NCBI RefSeq assembly: GCF_009617585.1 | Contig: NZ_WIXI01000029.1 | Coordinates: 1-35,278, forward strand | DNA from: Endobacterium cereale | GTDB taxonomy: Bacteria > Pseudomonadota > Alphaproteobacteria > Rhizobiales > Rhizobiaceae | DNA: 35,278 nucleotides | Direction: 5' to 3' | Shown: in pieces, positions 8,789 to 17,322 of the stretch | Position numbering within the stretch: position 1 is the stretch's first letter | Layout: every line of letters begins with the position of its first letter | Position numbers and translations under genes: made by a program | Notes under the pieces: generated by a model | The model's input: only the letters and a program-made list of their open reading frames with translations | The model's database searches: none | What the model was told of the DNA's origin: nothing

Positions 8789-9631
8789 ATGACCACACTG
8801 ACCAATCCCGTCTGGTTCATCACCGGTTGCTCGACCGGTTTCGGCAAGGAACTGGCAAAGCTCACCATCGCCCGCGGCTGGCCGACCGTCGTCACCGCCC
8901 GAGACAAGGCGCGTCTCGTCGATCTGGCTGCCAGCGGCGATAATGTGCTGGCGCTCGATCTCGATGTCACCGATCAGGCCCAGATCGATGCCGCGGTAAA
9001 AGCTGCCGAGGATCGTTTCGGCCGCATCGATGTTCTCGTCAACAATGCCGGGTATGGGTATCAGGCCTCTATCGAGGAGGGCGATGACACGGAAATCCGC
9101 GCCATGTTCGATGCCAATGTTTTTGGCCTGTTCGCGATCACGCGAGCCGTGCTGCCGGGCATGCGCACGCGCCGTCAGGGACATGTGCTCAACATCACCT
9201 CGCAGGCGGGATTTATCGGTTTTCCCGGATCGGGTTATTATGCGGCCAGCAAACATGCCGTCGAAGGTTTTTCGGATGCGCTGGCGGCCGAAGGGGCACC
9301 TGTCGGCATCAAGGTCACCTGCGTGGCACCGGGACCATTCCGCACCGATTGGGCCGGTCGTTCGCTGAAACAGACGCAGGTGCAGATCGCCGAGTATGAA
9401 GCGACCGCCGGGGCGCGCATCAAGGGCACTGCCAATATCAGCGGCCAGCAGCCGGGAGATCCGGTGCGGGCAGGCGAGACGATGATCGCGGTGGTCGAAA
9501 GTGAAAAGCCGCCACGCCATCTCGTTCTGGGTAAGCTTGCCTATGACGGCATTACCGGCAAGCTGAAGGAAAGGCTGGCGCAGGTGGAGAGCCTGAAGGA
9601 CGCGAGCCTCGGCGCCGATTTCCCATCGTAA
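8789..9631 (+). CDS. Short-chain dehydrogenase/reductase (classical SDR)
   Basis: A 280-aa NAD(P)-dependent oxidoreductase. The cofactor motif TGCSTGFG is at residues 12-19, D-V-T follows the second strand, NNAGYG is near 86-90, and the catalytic set is Ser138 and Tyr151-x3-Lys155 (YAASK). VAPGPFRTDWAG is the usual substrate-loop entry. ATG 8789 has GGAG seven bases upstream and starts directly before the Rossmann fold; an in-frame start at 8693 would add an unlikely 32 residues. Substrate is unknown. It lies between murA and the DUF2948 gene and has its own downstream hairpin, so it looks like an extra gene in an otherwise conserved housekeeping order. Confidence 0.9.
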   Translation: MTTLTNPVWFITGCSTGFGKELAKLTIARGWPTVVTARDKARLVDLAASGDNVLALDLDVTDQAQIDAAVKAAEDRFGRIDVLVNNAGYGYQASIEEGDDTEIRAMFDANVFGLFAITRAVLPGMRTRRQGHVLNITSQAGFIGFPGSGYYAASKHAVEGFSDALAAEGAPVGIKVTCVAPGPFRTDWAGRSLKQTQVQIAEYEATAGARIKGTANISGQQPGDPVRAGETMIAVVESEKPPRHLVLGKLAYDGITGKLKERLAQVESLKDASLGADFPS

Positions 9632-9639
9632 CGTGACAT

Positions 9640-9674
9640 CTGCCGGGCGGGTTTTGCAAAATCGCGCCCGGCAG
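9640..9674 (+). terminator. Strong hairpin after the SDR gene
   Basis: CTGCCGGGCG (9640-9649) and CGCCCGGCAG (9665-9674) form a perfect 10-bp stem. There is no long T-run after it. It may act as a terminator or as a 3' mRNA stabiliser. Confidence 0.6.
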
Positions 9675-9785
9675 TCTTCGCAGCCGCCAGCTTTGCGCAT
9701 TGCTGTTGCTTCTCGTCTCGTGCCATCCTATTTCGAGAACCATGTGAAGACGCGCCTTTTGGGGGCGCCAAGGATGGAAACTGCG

Positions 9786-10217
9786 ATGAGCGATCTCAGG
9801 CTGCTGGCCATGGACAAGGACGATCTGGATATCGTCTCGGCGCATATGCAGGACAGCGTGTTCAAGGCACCGGATATCGCCTGGGATGCCAAGCACCAGC
9901 AGTTCTCTGTCGCCGTCAACCGCTTCGTCTGGGAAAAGAGCGACCGTCGTGCCAAGGGGCATGAGCGCCGCCGCGCGTTGCTCGTGTTCAAGCGCGTGCA
10001 GGCCGTGCGTTCGCTCGGCGTCAGCCGCGGCAATGACGAGGTGGTGCATGCGCTGCTGGCCGTGCGCTTCGAACAAAAGGGCGAGGGCCCCGATGGCACG
10101 ATCGAACTGACGCTGGCCGGTGATGCCGCCATCAGCCTCGATGTCGAATGCATCGAGGCGCAGTTGGCGGATACCGGTGGCGCCTGGGAAACCACCAACA
10201 GGCCGGATCACGCCTGA
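9786..10217 (+). CDS. DUF2948 family protein
   Basis: A 143-aa protein beginning MSDLRLLAMDKDDLDIVSAHMQD and ending in a Thr/Asn/Arg tail. The opening pattern, the RFVWEK and RRRALLVFKRVQAV blocks, and its place just before hisD match the DUF2948 family of alphaproteobacteria, which has no known function. The frame is open to 9633, but ATG 9786 gives the family N-terminus; ATG 9774 is another possibility. The central HALLAVRFE and GTIELTLAGDAAISLDVECIEAQLAD segments look like a compact beta-rich fold. No catalytic motif is visible. Confidence 0.8.
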   Translation: MSDLRLLAMDKDDLDIVSAHMQDSVFKAPDIAWDAKHQQFSVAVNRFVWEKSDRRAKGHERRRALLVFKRVQAVRSLGVSRGNDEVVHALLAVRFEQKGEGPDGTIELTLAGDAAISLDVECIEAQLADTGGAWETTNRPDHA

Positions 10218-10310
10218 ACGGGCGACGGCAGGATTTAGGATGTTGCAGCGTCCTGTGCGCACCTTGGGTGATGCGCGGCGCTACAGGGTGAATGTGTAAG
10301 GGGACAAACA

Positions 10311-11609
10311 GTGGCGATCTGGCTTGAACAGCAGGCGGCCGATTTCGAGGCGCAATTCAAGGCTTTTCTGACGACCAAGCGGGAAGTGTCGGAAGACGTC
10401 AACGCCGTGGTGCGCGATATCATCAAGGATGTGCAGACCCGTGGTGATGCTGCGCTCGCCGATTATACGCTTCGTTTCGAGAAGGTCGATCTCAACACGG
10501 TTGGCCTGCAGGTCACGGAAGCCGAGATCGATGCTGCGGTCGCTGTCACCGATCCAAAAGTTCTGGACGCGCTGAAACTGGCAGCCGAACGCATCGAAAA
10601 ACACCATGCCCGCCAGATGCCGAAGGACGATATCTATGAAGACGCGATCGGCGTCGGCCTCGGTTCGCGCTGGACGGCCATCGAAGCCGTCGGCCTTTAC
10701 GTGCCGGGCGGCACCGCGAGTTACCCAAGCTCGGTGCTGATGAATGCGGTGCCGGCCCGTGTGGCCGGTGTGCCGCGCATGGTCATGGTCGTGCCCGCCG
10801 GTGGCGGTTCGATCAATCCTGCCGTTCTGGCCGCTGCCCGTATTGCCGGTGTGACTGAGATTTACCGCGTTGGTGGCGCACAGGCTGTCGCAGCCCTTGC
10901 CTATGGCACGGAAACCATTGCGCCAGTGGCAAAGATCGTCGGCCCCGGCAATGCCTATGTCGCGGCGGCAAAACGCCAGGTTTTTGGCACTGTTGGCATC
11001 GACATGATCGCCGGGCCGTCGGAAGTGTTGGTCATTGCCGACGCTGAAAACGATCCCGACTGGATTGCCGCCGATCTCCTGGCTCAGGCCGAACATGATG
11101 CCGGTGCGCAGTCGATCGTCATCACCGACAATGCCGAGTTCGGCCGTGCCGTTGAAGCCGCCGTCGAACGCCAGCTGAAAACACTGTCGCGATCCGAAAC
11201 CGCTGCCGCCAGCTGGCGCGATTTTGGTGCGATCATCCTTGTCGACGATTTGCAGGCATCCATCCCGCTCGCCAATCGCATCGCCGCCGAACATCTGGAA
11301 CTGGCCGTGGCCGATCCCGATGCGCTGATGGCAAAAATCACCAATGCCGGTGCAATCTTCGTCGGTCGCCACACGCCGGAAGTGATCGGCGATTATGTCG
11401 GCGGTTCCAACCACGTCCTGCCGACGGCGCGCTCGGCGCGTTTTTCGTCAGGCCTCGGCGTGCTCGATTTCGTCAAGCGCACATCGATCCTGCGGCTCGG
11501 CCCGGAACAGCTGCGGGCGCTCGGCCCTGCAGCCATCACGCTTGCCCATTCCGAGGGGCTGGATGCCCATGCCCGTTCCGTCGCCATCCGGCTCAACCAG
11601 GAGAGTTGA
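10311..11609 (+). CDS. hisD: Histidinol dehydrogenase
   Basis: A 432-aa zinc enzyme that performs the last two steps of histidine synthesis, oxidising L-histidinol to L-histidine with NAD. The GTG start at 10311 follows AAGGGGAC at a good distance. Family blocks are all present: VPGGTASYPSSVLMNAVPA (131-149), VPAGGGSINP, VGPGNAYVAAAKR, GIDMIAGPSEVLVIAD, the zinc-binding AQAEHDAG (Gln259, His262) and FVGRHTPEVIGDYVGG plus SNHVLPT with the catalytic Glu/His region. Length is normal. The next gene starts three bases after the stop, pointing to an operon with UPF0262 and a small phosphatase. Confidence 0.97.
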   Translation: MAIWLEQQAADFEAQFKAFLTTKREVSEDVNAVVRDIIKDVQTRGDAALADYTLRFEKVDLNTVGLQVTEAEIDAAVAVTDPKVLDALKLAAERIEKHHARQMPKDDIYEDAIGVGLGSRWTAIEAVGLYVPGGTASYPSSVLMNAVPARVAGVPRMVMVVPAGGGSINPAVLAAARIAGVTEIYRVGGAQAVAALAYGTETIAPVAKIVGPGNAYVAAAKRQVFGTVGIDMIAGPSEVLVIADAENDPDWIAADLLAQAEHDAGAQSIVITDNAEFGRAVEAAVERQLKTLSRSETAAASWRDFGAIILVDDLQASIPLANRIAAEHLELAVADPDALMAKITNAGAIFVGRHTPEVIGDYVGGSNHVLPTARSARFSSGLGVLDFVKRTSILRLGPEQLRALGPAAITLAHSEGLDAHARSVAIRLNQES

Positions 11610-11612
11610 GCC

Positions 11613-12086
11613 ATGGCGGCTGGTGACTTCCGGCTCTGCGACATCGTGCTCGACGACAGCGTCGGCCGGTCGACGCCGGATGTCGAGCATGAGCGCGCCG
11701 TCGCCATTTTCGATCTGGTCGAGGAAAACAGTTTTTGCCCGATCGGCCATGATGGCGGTCCATATCGCCTCAGCATCTCGGTCGCCGGTCCGCGTCTTGT
11801 CTTTGCAATCACCACGCAAGAGGGGGGCGAAGTTGCCACCCATATCCTGTCGCTGACGCCATTTCGCCGCATCATCAAGGATTACTTTCTGATCTGCGAA
11901 AGTTATTACGAGGCGATCCGCTCCTCTACGCCGAGCCAGATCGAGGCGATCGACATGGGTCGCCGTGGTGTCCACAATGAGGGATCGGAAACCCTGCAGG
12001 ACAGGCTGAAGGGCAAGATCGAGGTGGATTTCGACACCGCCCGCCGACTGTTCACGCTGGTCAGCGTGCTCTATTGGAAGGGATGA
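11613..12086 (+). CDS. UPF0262 family protein
   Basis: A 157-aa conserved protein. Recognisable family features are [54 protein letters not shown] and the C-terminal [19 protein letters not shown]. Family members are restricted to alphaproteobacteria and have no established function. The gene starts three bases after hisD, and its stop overlaps the upstream region of the next gene, so the three genes are probably co-transcribed and translationally coupled. No membrane segment or signal peptide is seen. Confidence 0.85.
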   Translation: MAAGDFRLCDIVLDDSVGRSTPDVEHERAVAIFDLVEENSFCPIGHDGGPYRLSISVAGPRLVFAITTQEGGEVATHILSLTPFRRIIKDYFLICESYYEAIRSSTPSQIEAIDMGRRGVHNEGSETLQDRLKGKIEVDFDTARRLFTLVSVLYWKG

Positions 12087-12091
12087 TCTCC

Positions 12092-12580
12092 ATGGAAACC
12101 ATGGATCACCTCCCTTTCGAAACCCATATCGAGCGGCCCAACGCGATCCTGTTCGTCTGCGGCATGAACGCCATCCGTTCGCCGATGGCCGAAGTCATTG
12201 CAAAACACCTTCTGCCTCCCGATATCTATATCCAGTCGGGTGGGGTGCGTGCTGGCGAGCCTGATCCGTTTGTCGGCGTTGTACTGGAAGAACTCGGCCT
12301 TGAAACGAAAAAACGCCATGTACCGCGCACGATGGAAGATCTGGAAGACGATTTTTTCGACCTGATCATCACGCTGGCGCCGGAAGCGCATCATGCCGCA
12401 CTGGAACTGACGCGCTCCAACGCGGTAGAGGTGATCTACTGGCCGACACCCGATCCGACTGTAGAAACCGGTTCGCGTGAGCAGCGGCTCGAAGCCTATC
12501 GCGGTGTCCGCGACCGTCTCTGGGCGCTGATCGACGAACGTCTCGCCCGTCGCCTGCGCCGCCGTGCGCAAACGCCCTGA
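12092..12580 (+). CDS. Low-molecular-weight protein-tyrosine-phosphatase family protein
   Basis: A 162-aa protein with the LMW-PTP/arsenate-reductase fold. The P-loop C-x5-R is CGMNAIR (Cys23 to Arg29) followed by Ser30, and the general-acid aspartate lies in YWPTPDPT. Start choice: ATG 12092 is nine bases after GGAAGGG, whereas ATG 12083 abuts that sequence with no spacing, and TTG 12074 precedes it. The loop differs from the classic CxGNxCRS of LMW-PTPs, lacking the second Cys, so the physiological substrate is open. It forms the third gene of the hisD operon, an arrangement common in rhizobia. Confidence 0.85.
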   Translation: METMDHLPFETHIERPNAILFVCGMNAIRSPMAEVIAKHLLPPDIYIQSGGVRAGEPDPFVGVVLEELGLETKKRHVPRTMEDLEDDFFDLIITLAPEAHHAALELTRSNAVEVIYWPTPDPTVETGSREQRLEAYRGVRDRLWALIDERLARRLRRRAQTP

Positions 12581-12735
12581 CGGGTGCCCTAAAAGCCTTG
12601 ATTTCGGCCCTTCTCAACAAGACCGAGAATCAATGTTCACAAAGCCGCGCTGATTGTGTAGTTTCCGCGCAAATTCCAAGGCTGCCGGTTCGGTGGCCTA
12701 TTCCGCATTCAAGAAAACAGGAAGACAAGCTCTAG

Positions 12736-12954
12736 ATGGCTAAAGAAGAAGTTCTCGAATTCCCGGGCGTCGTGACGGAACTGTTGCCGAACGCGACATT
12801 CCGCGTGAAACTGGAAAACGAACACGAGATCATCGCCCACACCGCCGGCCGCATGCGCAAGAACCGCATCCGCGTTCTCGCCGGCGACAAGGTGCTGGTG
12901 GAAATGACTCCGTACGATCTGACCAAGGGTCGGATCACCTACCGCTTCAAGTAA
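12736..12954 (+). CDS. infA: Translation initiation factor IF-1
   Basis: A 72-aa S1-like OB-fold protein of exactly the expected size. Blocks [41 protein letters not shown] and [16 protein letters not shown] are typical. IF-1 binds the A site of the 30S subunit during initiation. The 155-bp gap upstream should hold its promoter. maf follows nine bases after the stop, so the two are likely one transcript. Confidence 0.97.
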   Translation: MAKEEVLEFPGVVTELLPNATFRVKLENEHEIIAHTAGRMRKNRIRVLAGDKVLVEMTPYDLTKGRITYRFK

Positions 12955-12963
12955 GCGGTTTCC

Positions 12964-13584
12964 ATGGCGCAGGAACAGAAGCTTATCCTGGCCTCCGGGT
13001 CTCCGCGCAGGTTGGATCTGCTCAATCAGGCCGGCATCAAGCCGGCTCGATTGCTGCCGATGGATATCGACGAGACCCCGAAAAAGTCCGAGCATCCGCG
13101 CTCGCTCGCCCGCCGTCTTGCGACGGAAAAGGCAGAGGCCGCGATGACCCTGCTGAAGGGCGATCTCGAATGGCGCCACAGTTACATCCTGTCTGCCGAC
13201 ACGGTTGTCGCCGTCGGGCGGCGTATTCTGTCGAAGACGGAATATTCGGATGAGGCCTCATCGGCGCTGCATCTTCTCTCCGGTCGCGGCCACAAGGTCT
13301 ATACCGGCATCTGCCTCGTCACCCCCGGTGGCCAGGCGCGTATCCGCGTCGTCGAAACCAAGGTGCGCTTCAAGCGCCTGTCCGACCTCGAGATCAACCA
13401 TTACCTCGCCTCCGACCAGTGGCGGGGCAAGGCCGGCGCTTATGCCATTCAGGGTATTGCCGGTGGCTTCGTGCAGAAGCTGGTGGGTTCCTATACGAAT
13501 GTTGTCGGCCTGCCGCTGTTCGAGACGCTCGGGCTCTTGTCCGGCGAAGGTTTTGACGTAACGGCCGGCTGGGCTGAGGGCTAA
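12964..13584 (+). CDS. maf: Maf-family nucleoside-triphosphate pyrophosphatase
   Basis: A 206-aa cytoplasmic protein of the Maf/HAM1 superfamily, which hydrolyses non-canonical or modified nucleotides to monophosphates and was first linked to septum inhibition. [17 protein letters not shown] is the N-terminal substrate-loop motif, SADTVVAVG contains the catalytic Asp, and [15 protein letters not shown] is the C-terminal family block followed by [16 protein letters not shown] 12964 directly precedes the first motif. A terminator follows, so the transcript infA-maf ends here. Which Maf subtype (dTTP/UTP or m7GTP) cannot be settled by eye. Confidence 0.93.
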   Translation: MAQEQKLILASGSPRRLDLLNQAGIKPARLLPMDIDETPKKSEHPRSLARRLATEKAEAAMTLLKGDLEWRHSYILSADTVVAVGRRILSKTEYSDEASSALHLLSGRGHKVYTGICLVTPGGQARIRVVETKVRFKRLSDLEINHYLASDQWRGKAGAYAIQGIAGGFVQKLVGSYTNVVGLPLFETLGLLSGEGFDVTAGWAEG

Positions 13585-13601
13585 AACCCGTTTGGCGCGA
13601 T

Positions 13602-13630
13602 GGCCGGTCCCAAAGTGGGCCGGTTTTTTT
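13602..13630 (+). terminator. Rho-independent terminator after maf
   Basis: CCGG-T-CCCA and TGGG-CCGG form a stem with one bulged T around the loop AAG, followed by seven T residues (13624-13630). Confidence 0.8.
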
Positions 13631-13673
13631 CGAGATCGCGCCTGCAGCCTCAAAAATATCGAAAGGACAAGAG

Positions 13674-13883
13674 ATGTCTGATCCGATCAAGACCGGCGGC
13701 AAGGTGGAGCCGCTGCGCAAGACCATGCCATGCCCGGTCTGCAACAAGGCGTCGGTGCGCGAGCATTATCCCTTCTGTTCCGACCGTTGCCGCCACCTCG
13801 ATCTGTCGAAATGGCTGAACGGGTCCTATGCGATCCCGGTCGCGGACGATGAGGCGAAGGCAGACGGTTTCGACGAAAATTGA
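13674..13883 (+). CDS. yacG: DNA gyrase inhibitor YacG (zinc-binding)
   Basis: A 69-aa protein with the YacG zinc site C-x2-C (Cys20, Cys23) and C-x3-C (Cys35, Cys39), in the order MPCPVCNKA...YPFCSDRCRHLDLSKWLNGSYAIP. Characterised relatives bind GyrB and block DNA binding by gyrase. The tail is acidic. AAGGACAAGAG gives a good ribosome-binding site. The gene has terminators on both sides and appears to be its own transcript. Confidence 0.93.
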   Translation: MSDPIKTGGKVEPLRKTMPCPVCNKASVREHYPFCSDRCRHLDLSKWLNGSYAIPVADDEAKADGFDEN

Positions 13884-13889
13884 TGTAAG

Positions 13890-13910
13890 CGCCTGATAAT
13901 CAGGCGTTTT
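13890..13910 (+). terminator. Rho-independent terminator after yacG
   Basis: A perfect 17-base palindrome, CGCCTGATAATCAGGCG (13890-13906), followed by TTTT, begins seven bases after the yacG stop. Confidence 0.8.
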
Positions 13911-14075
13911 CATCGTTTCTGCACAGGCGGATTTCGATAAAATCGCGGAACTGTCAAAAAAGTGCAATGGGGCGCTTGCCATGGCCGAACAAGATGTTAT
14001 AACCCCGCTCGCTCCCGGGGAAAACAACCCTCGGTCAGCCGGAAACGGCTGATAGGCTTGCACAAAAGCCGAGAT

Positions 14076-14151
14076 GCCCGGATAGCTCAGTTGGTAGAGC
14101 AGCGGATTGAAAATCCGCGTGTCGGTGGTTCAAATCCGCCTCCGGGCACCA
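14076..14151 (+). tRNA. tRNA-Phe (GAA anticodon), element integration site
   Basis: Acceptor GCCCGGA pairs with TCCGGGC, then A and an encoded CCA. The anticodon stem is CGGAT/ATCCG around loop TGAAA, giving GAA. D-arm and T-arm (GGTTCAAATCC) are normal. An integrase gene starts being read toward this tRNA only 70 bp downstream, the classic layout for an element inserted at a tRNA 3' end. The tRNA is intact, so any att crossover keeps its 3' sequence. Confidence 0.96.
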
Positions 14152-14221
14152 TTCTATGCCCCTATTATATATTGGGTTTTCCACGTTCTCATTACCTTCT
14201 GAGTTTAACGGTTTGACAGTT

Positions 14222-15313
14222 TCAAACTGTGTGTTTGACAGAGTTCGTTTTCCGTTTGTTCAATTCGGCCTCAAAATCGTTGACTGCCGATGTTGCTCGC
14301 CGGGTCATGTCCGCGCGTCTCGAATAATGTTTTGCCATTGCTTCGGTCGCATGGCCAAGTACCAGCGCGATCGTGCCGTGGTCCTTGCCCATTTCGGCCA
14401 AGATGGTCGCCACCGTGTGCCTCAGCCCTTTAAGTGTCAGTCCGGGCTGGATGAGCCCCTCTGCTTCCATCTTTCCTTTCAACGTGATCCAGCTTGAGCT
14501 GAAACCGCTGTAGGTCCAAGGGCGGCCCCAGCTGTTAGCGCAGATTGTAACTGCATCATGTTTCGGGGCACGCGCCATGGCAGATGCGACCGGCTCAAAT
14601 AGAGGAAGATAGATCGGGCGGCCAGTTTTGTTGCGGCGCGTGTCGAGTCCTTTCTCGCTTATCGCTGATCTCGGGAGTGCCAATGCATCCTGAGGATCCA
14701 GCGCGTAGAACATCATGAGTGCGATTGCGAGCTCCATATGTGCCGGAAGTGCTGCCAGCACTGTTTCGCGCTCTGCGTCCGTCCATGGACGGTTGGCGTC
14801 CGGCAGGGTTTTGGGTCGTCTCGCTGGCTTGACTTTCGCAGCGGGATTGTCCGTCGTGTACCCGTATTCAAGGCCCCAATCAAAAATGACCGAGAGTACG
14901 GAGCGTACATAGTTGGCAAACCTGAACTGGCGCTTCTCAAGTGCCTTGTCTCGAATTTTCGCGACAAGCGGCGGCGTGAACCGGTCCAGCGGCGTGTCCT
15001 CTATAGCCTGGAGGTAATCGAAGCATTTTTGGTAGTCAGATTGGGTGCGCGGTGCGAGTTCTTTTTGGAATCTTGTGCCGGCACGATACTTTGTTATTAG
15101 CATGCCAAGCGTTCCCGGCTTGCTTTGTCTCTCGATCATCGTCTCGTTGATCCGGTGGATCTCCATGTCAAATGCGAGCGAGTAAGTTTCGAACTTTCGG
15201 CAATCAATCGTAGCTCTAGTTTTGCGGTGATAGCAGCGCCAGTCACCATTCCTATCCCGGAAGATCTGCCAGCCCTTGTATTTGTTGGATCGTCTCCGTT
15301 CCGCCTTTGTCAT
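14222..15313 (-). CDS. Tyrosine recombinase (phage/ICE integrase) with atypical active site
   Basis: A 363-aa site-specific recombinase. The N-terminal part carries an AP2-like arm-binding region (KYKGWQIFRDRNGDWRCYHR); the middle is the core-binding SAM-like domain, and the catalytic domain spans about 175-345. Visible catalytic positions are Lys229 (NKTGRP), Arg298 and His299 (LKGLRHT), His321 (VLGHAT) and the nucleophile Tyr330 (KHYSRR). The usual first Arg is Asp206 (YALDPQDAL) and the HxxR His is Lys295. The ATG at 15313 overlaps the stop of the excisionase gene (ATGA); an upstream in-frame start at 15376 is less likely. It would insert the element at tRNA-Phe. Confidence 0.88.
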   Translation of the reverse strand: MTKAERRRSNKYKGWQIFRDRNGDWRCYHRKTRATIDCRKFETYSLAFDMEIHRINETMIERQSKPGTLGMLITKYRAGTRFQKELAPRTQSDYQKCFDYLQAIEDTPLDRFTPPLVAKIRDKALEKRQFRFANYVRSVLSVIFDWGLEYGYTTDNPAAKVKPARRPKTLPDANRPWTDAERETVLAALPAHMELAIALMMFYALDPQDALALPRSAISEKGLDTRRNKTGRPIYLPLFEPVASAMARAPKHDAVTICANSWGRPWTYSGFSSSWITLKGKMEAEGLIQPGLTLKGLRHTVATILAEMGKDHGTIALVLGHATEAMAKHYSRRADMTRRATSAVNDFEAELNKRKTNSVKHTV

Positions 15314-15546
15314 CCCAGTCGCTCCAAGATGTCCTGATCGGCTTCGGTGTCGCCCGATTTGAGTTGATCGAGCCACTGATCGAGATCGCGGATATCATAC
15401 CGCTTCTCGCTTTCAGGCATTTCGACTGGTCGGACCGAGCAGATCCTTGGAAATCGTTTCAGTGGCAGGCCGACATAGTCTGCTGCTTGCTTCAATGAAA
15501 TCATTCGCGGCTGAACGATGCGGATATTCAAAAGTGCATTCGCCAT
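15310..15546 (-). CDS. Excisionase-like small DNA-binding protein
   Basis: A 78-aa protein starting MANALLNIRIV after AAGGA (eight bases away). It contains a winged-helix-like MISLKQAADYVGLPLKRFPRIC segment typical of MerR/AlpA/Xis-type recombination directionality factors, then RYDIRDLDQWLDQLK. The frame continues upstream to 15795, but that part lacks a ribosome-binding site and looks random. Its stop overlaps the integrase start, so the two are translationally coupled. The likely role is to bind the att site arm and favour excision; this is inferred from family and position. Confidence 0.7.
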   Translation of the reverse strand: MANALLNIRIVQPRMISLKQAADYVGLPLKRFPRICSVRPVEMPESEKRYDIRDLDQWLDQLKSGDTEADQDILERLG

Positions 15547-16040
15547 TGCGTTTTTTCCTTTTGCTAGTTTGTAGTTTCGGCTTGGGGCAGATTGTTTATG
15601 CGATCGCTTCAAGGTTCTACGGAAACCAGTGCACCATTGGTTTGACACCATTTGACGACTAACGAAGGTGCGCCGCTCTCTCCGAAATGTTTTCATGTGG
15701 TCCATTGGACTACGATTCCATGAGTTCTGGAAACTGTAGAATTCTACGTAGAACGAAAGAAGAACATGGCGGGGCGTTTGATCAATCAAACTCATTTTTT
15801 GATTCTTGAATACCGCGGATCAGGATTTGCTCAGCGGAATGCCATCTAACAGAAGCCAAGCATGTCGGTATTGTTCGGCCTGAGATCCGACCAGTAATCA
15901 GCTTAATGGGCGCTCTTTTGAGCGGGATAATCGAGGTTTACGGGGGTGTGCCGGGTCATATGAAAAACATTGGCTAACTAGAAAAGCGGCATCAATTCAG
16001 ACCGTTGCAAATTTGGTTGGCAACACATAATTGCGTTATG
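15547..16040. other. Intergenic region with no gene between excisionase and the parA repeats
   Basis: About 490 bp with no convincing gene. The longest frame (reading leftward into the excisionase) has no start signal. The region must hold the promoter of the excisionase-integrase pair. I see no strong hairpin or repeat in it. Confidence 0.4.
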
Positions 16041-16105
16041 ATTGACGCGCGTTGACGGTGAAGCGTTGTAAGGCATCATGATGCGTGGTAATGCGTCAAC
16101 GTTAA
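16041..16105. repeat. Upstream cluster of GCGTCAAC-type repeats before parA (possible centromere/operator)
   Basis: The cluster contains TTGACGCGCGTTGAC, then CATGATGCGT (16077-16086) and ATGCGTCAACGTTAA (16091-16105). The last two elements recur exactly, in the same order, after the partner gene at 17106-17144. Related half-sites (GTTGAC/GTCAAC) occur in both orientations. It ends 20 bases before the parA start, so it could be an autoregulatory operator, a parS-like site, or both. Confidence 0.6.
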
Positions 16106-16125
16106 ACCGGAAATGGGGATCGGAT

Positions 16126-16800
16126 ATGCCTGTCATCACCGTAGCGAATCCTAAAGGCGGGGCAGGGAAATCGACCGCTACACTAGTTCTTGCAACCTCT
16201 CTGGCGGAGCAGGGGGCTAGCGTAGTTATTTTGGATTGCGATCCCAATAGAGCGATCAAGGGTTGGAGGGCGGGTTCTTCCCGAAATCCGGTGCTTGTCG
16301 ATGGCGACGTCACCGAGAGTTCGATCACAGCAAAGCTCGATGAGTATCGTAAAAAGTTCCAGTTCGTTTTTGTCGATCTAGAGGGAACAGCAAGCCGGCT
16401 TATGTCCAGGGCGCTCGCTAGAGCTCAACTGGTCGTCATACCTATTCAAGCAAGCCCAACGGATGCTGAGCTCGCCGCGCGTGCGATCAACCTCATTCAG
16501 GAAGAAGAGCAGGCATTTGAGAAGATCATACCCTATCAAATCCTGTTCACACGGACGTCGCCTGCAATCGCAACTAAATTGGAGCGGCAGATTACATCCC
16601 AGCTTAAAGCGAGCGAAGTGCCAATGTTTCGCAACCACCTGAATGAGCGCTCAGCTTACAAAGCTATGTTTTTCTACCAACTCGATTTGAATGAGCTCGA
16701 TAGCCGCGATGTCAATGGTTTGCCGGCAGCGCGTGACAATGCGTTCCGGCTGGCTGAGGAACTGGTCAATCTGGTAATTGGCGCGAAGGAAGCGGCATGA
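16126..16800 (+). CDS. parA: ParA/VirC1-like ATPase
   Basis: A 224-aa deviant Walker ATPase. The P-loop is KGGAGKST (residues 10-17) with the signature Lys10; [15 protein letters not shown] follows (Walker A' region) and [11 protein letters not shown] is the Walker B strand. The protein lacks the N-terminal HTH of plasmid type Ia ParA and has the short form seen in VirC1 and type Ib partition proteins. ATG 16126 lies after GGGGA. Characterised relatives position plasmids or bring T-DNA relaxosomes to the cell pole. The gene overlaps its partner by ATGA and is flanked by shared repeats, so partition or element stability is the most likely role, with relaxosome recruitment an alternative. Confidence 0.85.
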   Translation: MPVITVANPKGGAGKSTATLVLATSLAEQGASVVILDCDPNRAIKGWRAGSSRNPVLVDGDVTESSITAKLDEYRKKFQFVFVDLEGTASRLMSRALARAQLVVIPIQASPTDAELAARAINLIQEEEQAFEKIIPYQILFTRTSPAIATKLERQITSQLKASEVPMFRNHLNERSAYKAMFFYQLDLNELDSRDVNGLPAARDNAFRLAEELVNLVIGAKEAA

Positions 16801-17087
16801 GCGGGAAAAATTTAGGATTTGGCGGCAGGCTTGCCAATATCACCCCTGACAAAGACGACAGTCTTGGCGTCACCGATGCCAAGGTCGACGCGATCGGTGA
16901 TCGACACGGGTTCGTTGCTCGAGAGCCTATACAAAAGCTGACACGGCGAAAGCCGTCTGAACCGTCTGCCAATCTCAATATCCGACCGCCAGTGACGACC
17001 TTCAACCGGTTCTTGCAGTTCTGCGACCAGAACAGGATGTCTTACCCTGAAGCATTGAAAGAGTTGATGGATCGAGCGGGCGTCTGA
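16797..17087 (+). CDS. Small partner of the ParA-like ATPase (putative repeat-binding protein)
   Basis: A 96-aa basic protein whose ATG overlaps the parA stop. The N-terminal half is hydrophilic and probably flexible ([20 protein letters not shown]); the C-terminal part [33 protein letters not shown] could form a beta strand plus two helices like a ribbon-helix-helix protein. VirC2 and the ParB-like proteins of short-form ParA systems share that fold and position. I infer that it binds the GCGTCAAC repeats on either side of the pair. Confidence 0.65.
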   Translation: MSGKNLGFGGRLANITPDKDDSLGVTDAKVDAIGDRHGFVAREPIQKLTRRKPSEPSANLNIRPPVTTFNRFLQFCDQNRMSYPEALKELMDRAGV

Positions 17088-17105
17088 GTATTCTGCGTAA
17101 AGCGT

Positions 17106-17148
17106 CATGATGCGTTAAGATCAACGTTGATGCGTCAACGTTAACGCT
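17106..17148. repeat. Downstream cluster of GCGTCAAC-type repeats after the parA partner
   Basis: CATGATGCGT (17106-17115), the perfect palindrome TCAACGTTGA (17121-17130) and ATGCGTCAACGTTAA (17130-17144), then ACGC. The first and last match the upstream cluster exactly (10 and 15 bases). The cluster begins 18 bases after the stop of the partner gene. Having the same sites on both sides of the two genes is the pattern of a partition locus. Confidence 0.65.
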
Positions 17149-17322
17149 CGCTTTTGGTTTGCAGAGCACCAAACCGGTTCAGGAGTTCGTTGAGAGTTTT
17201 CCGTCGATCGATTTGAAAGCGTCAATCAGAAAGCAGGAAGCCTCATTTTGACCCGCGTACCGCGAGAGGTCGCCTTTTGATCGTCTTGCAGCAATTGCGA
17301 GTTGTTGTTTATGGTCATCATC

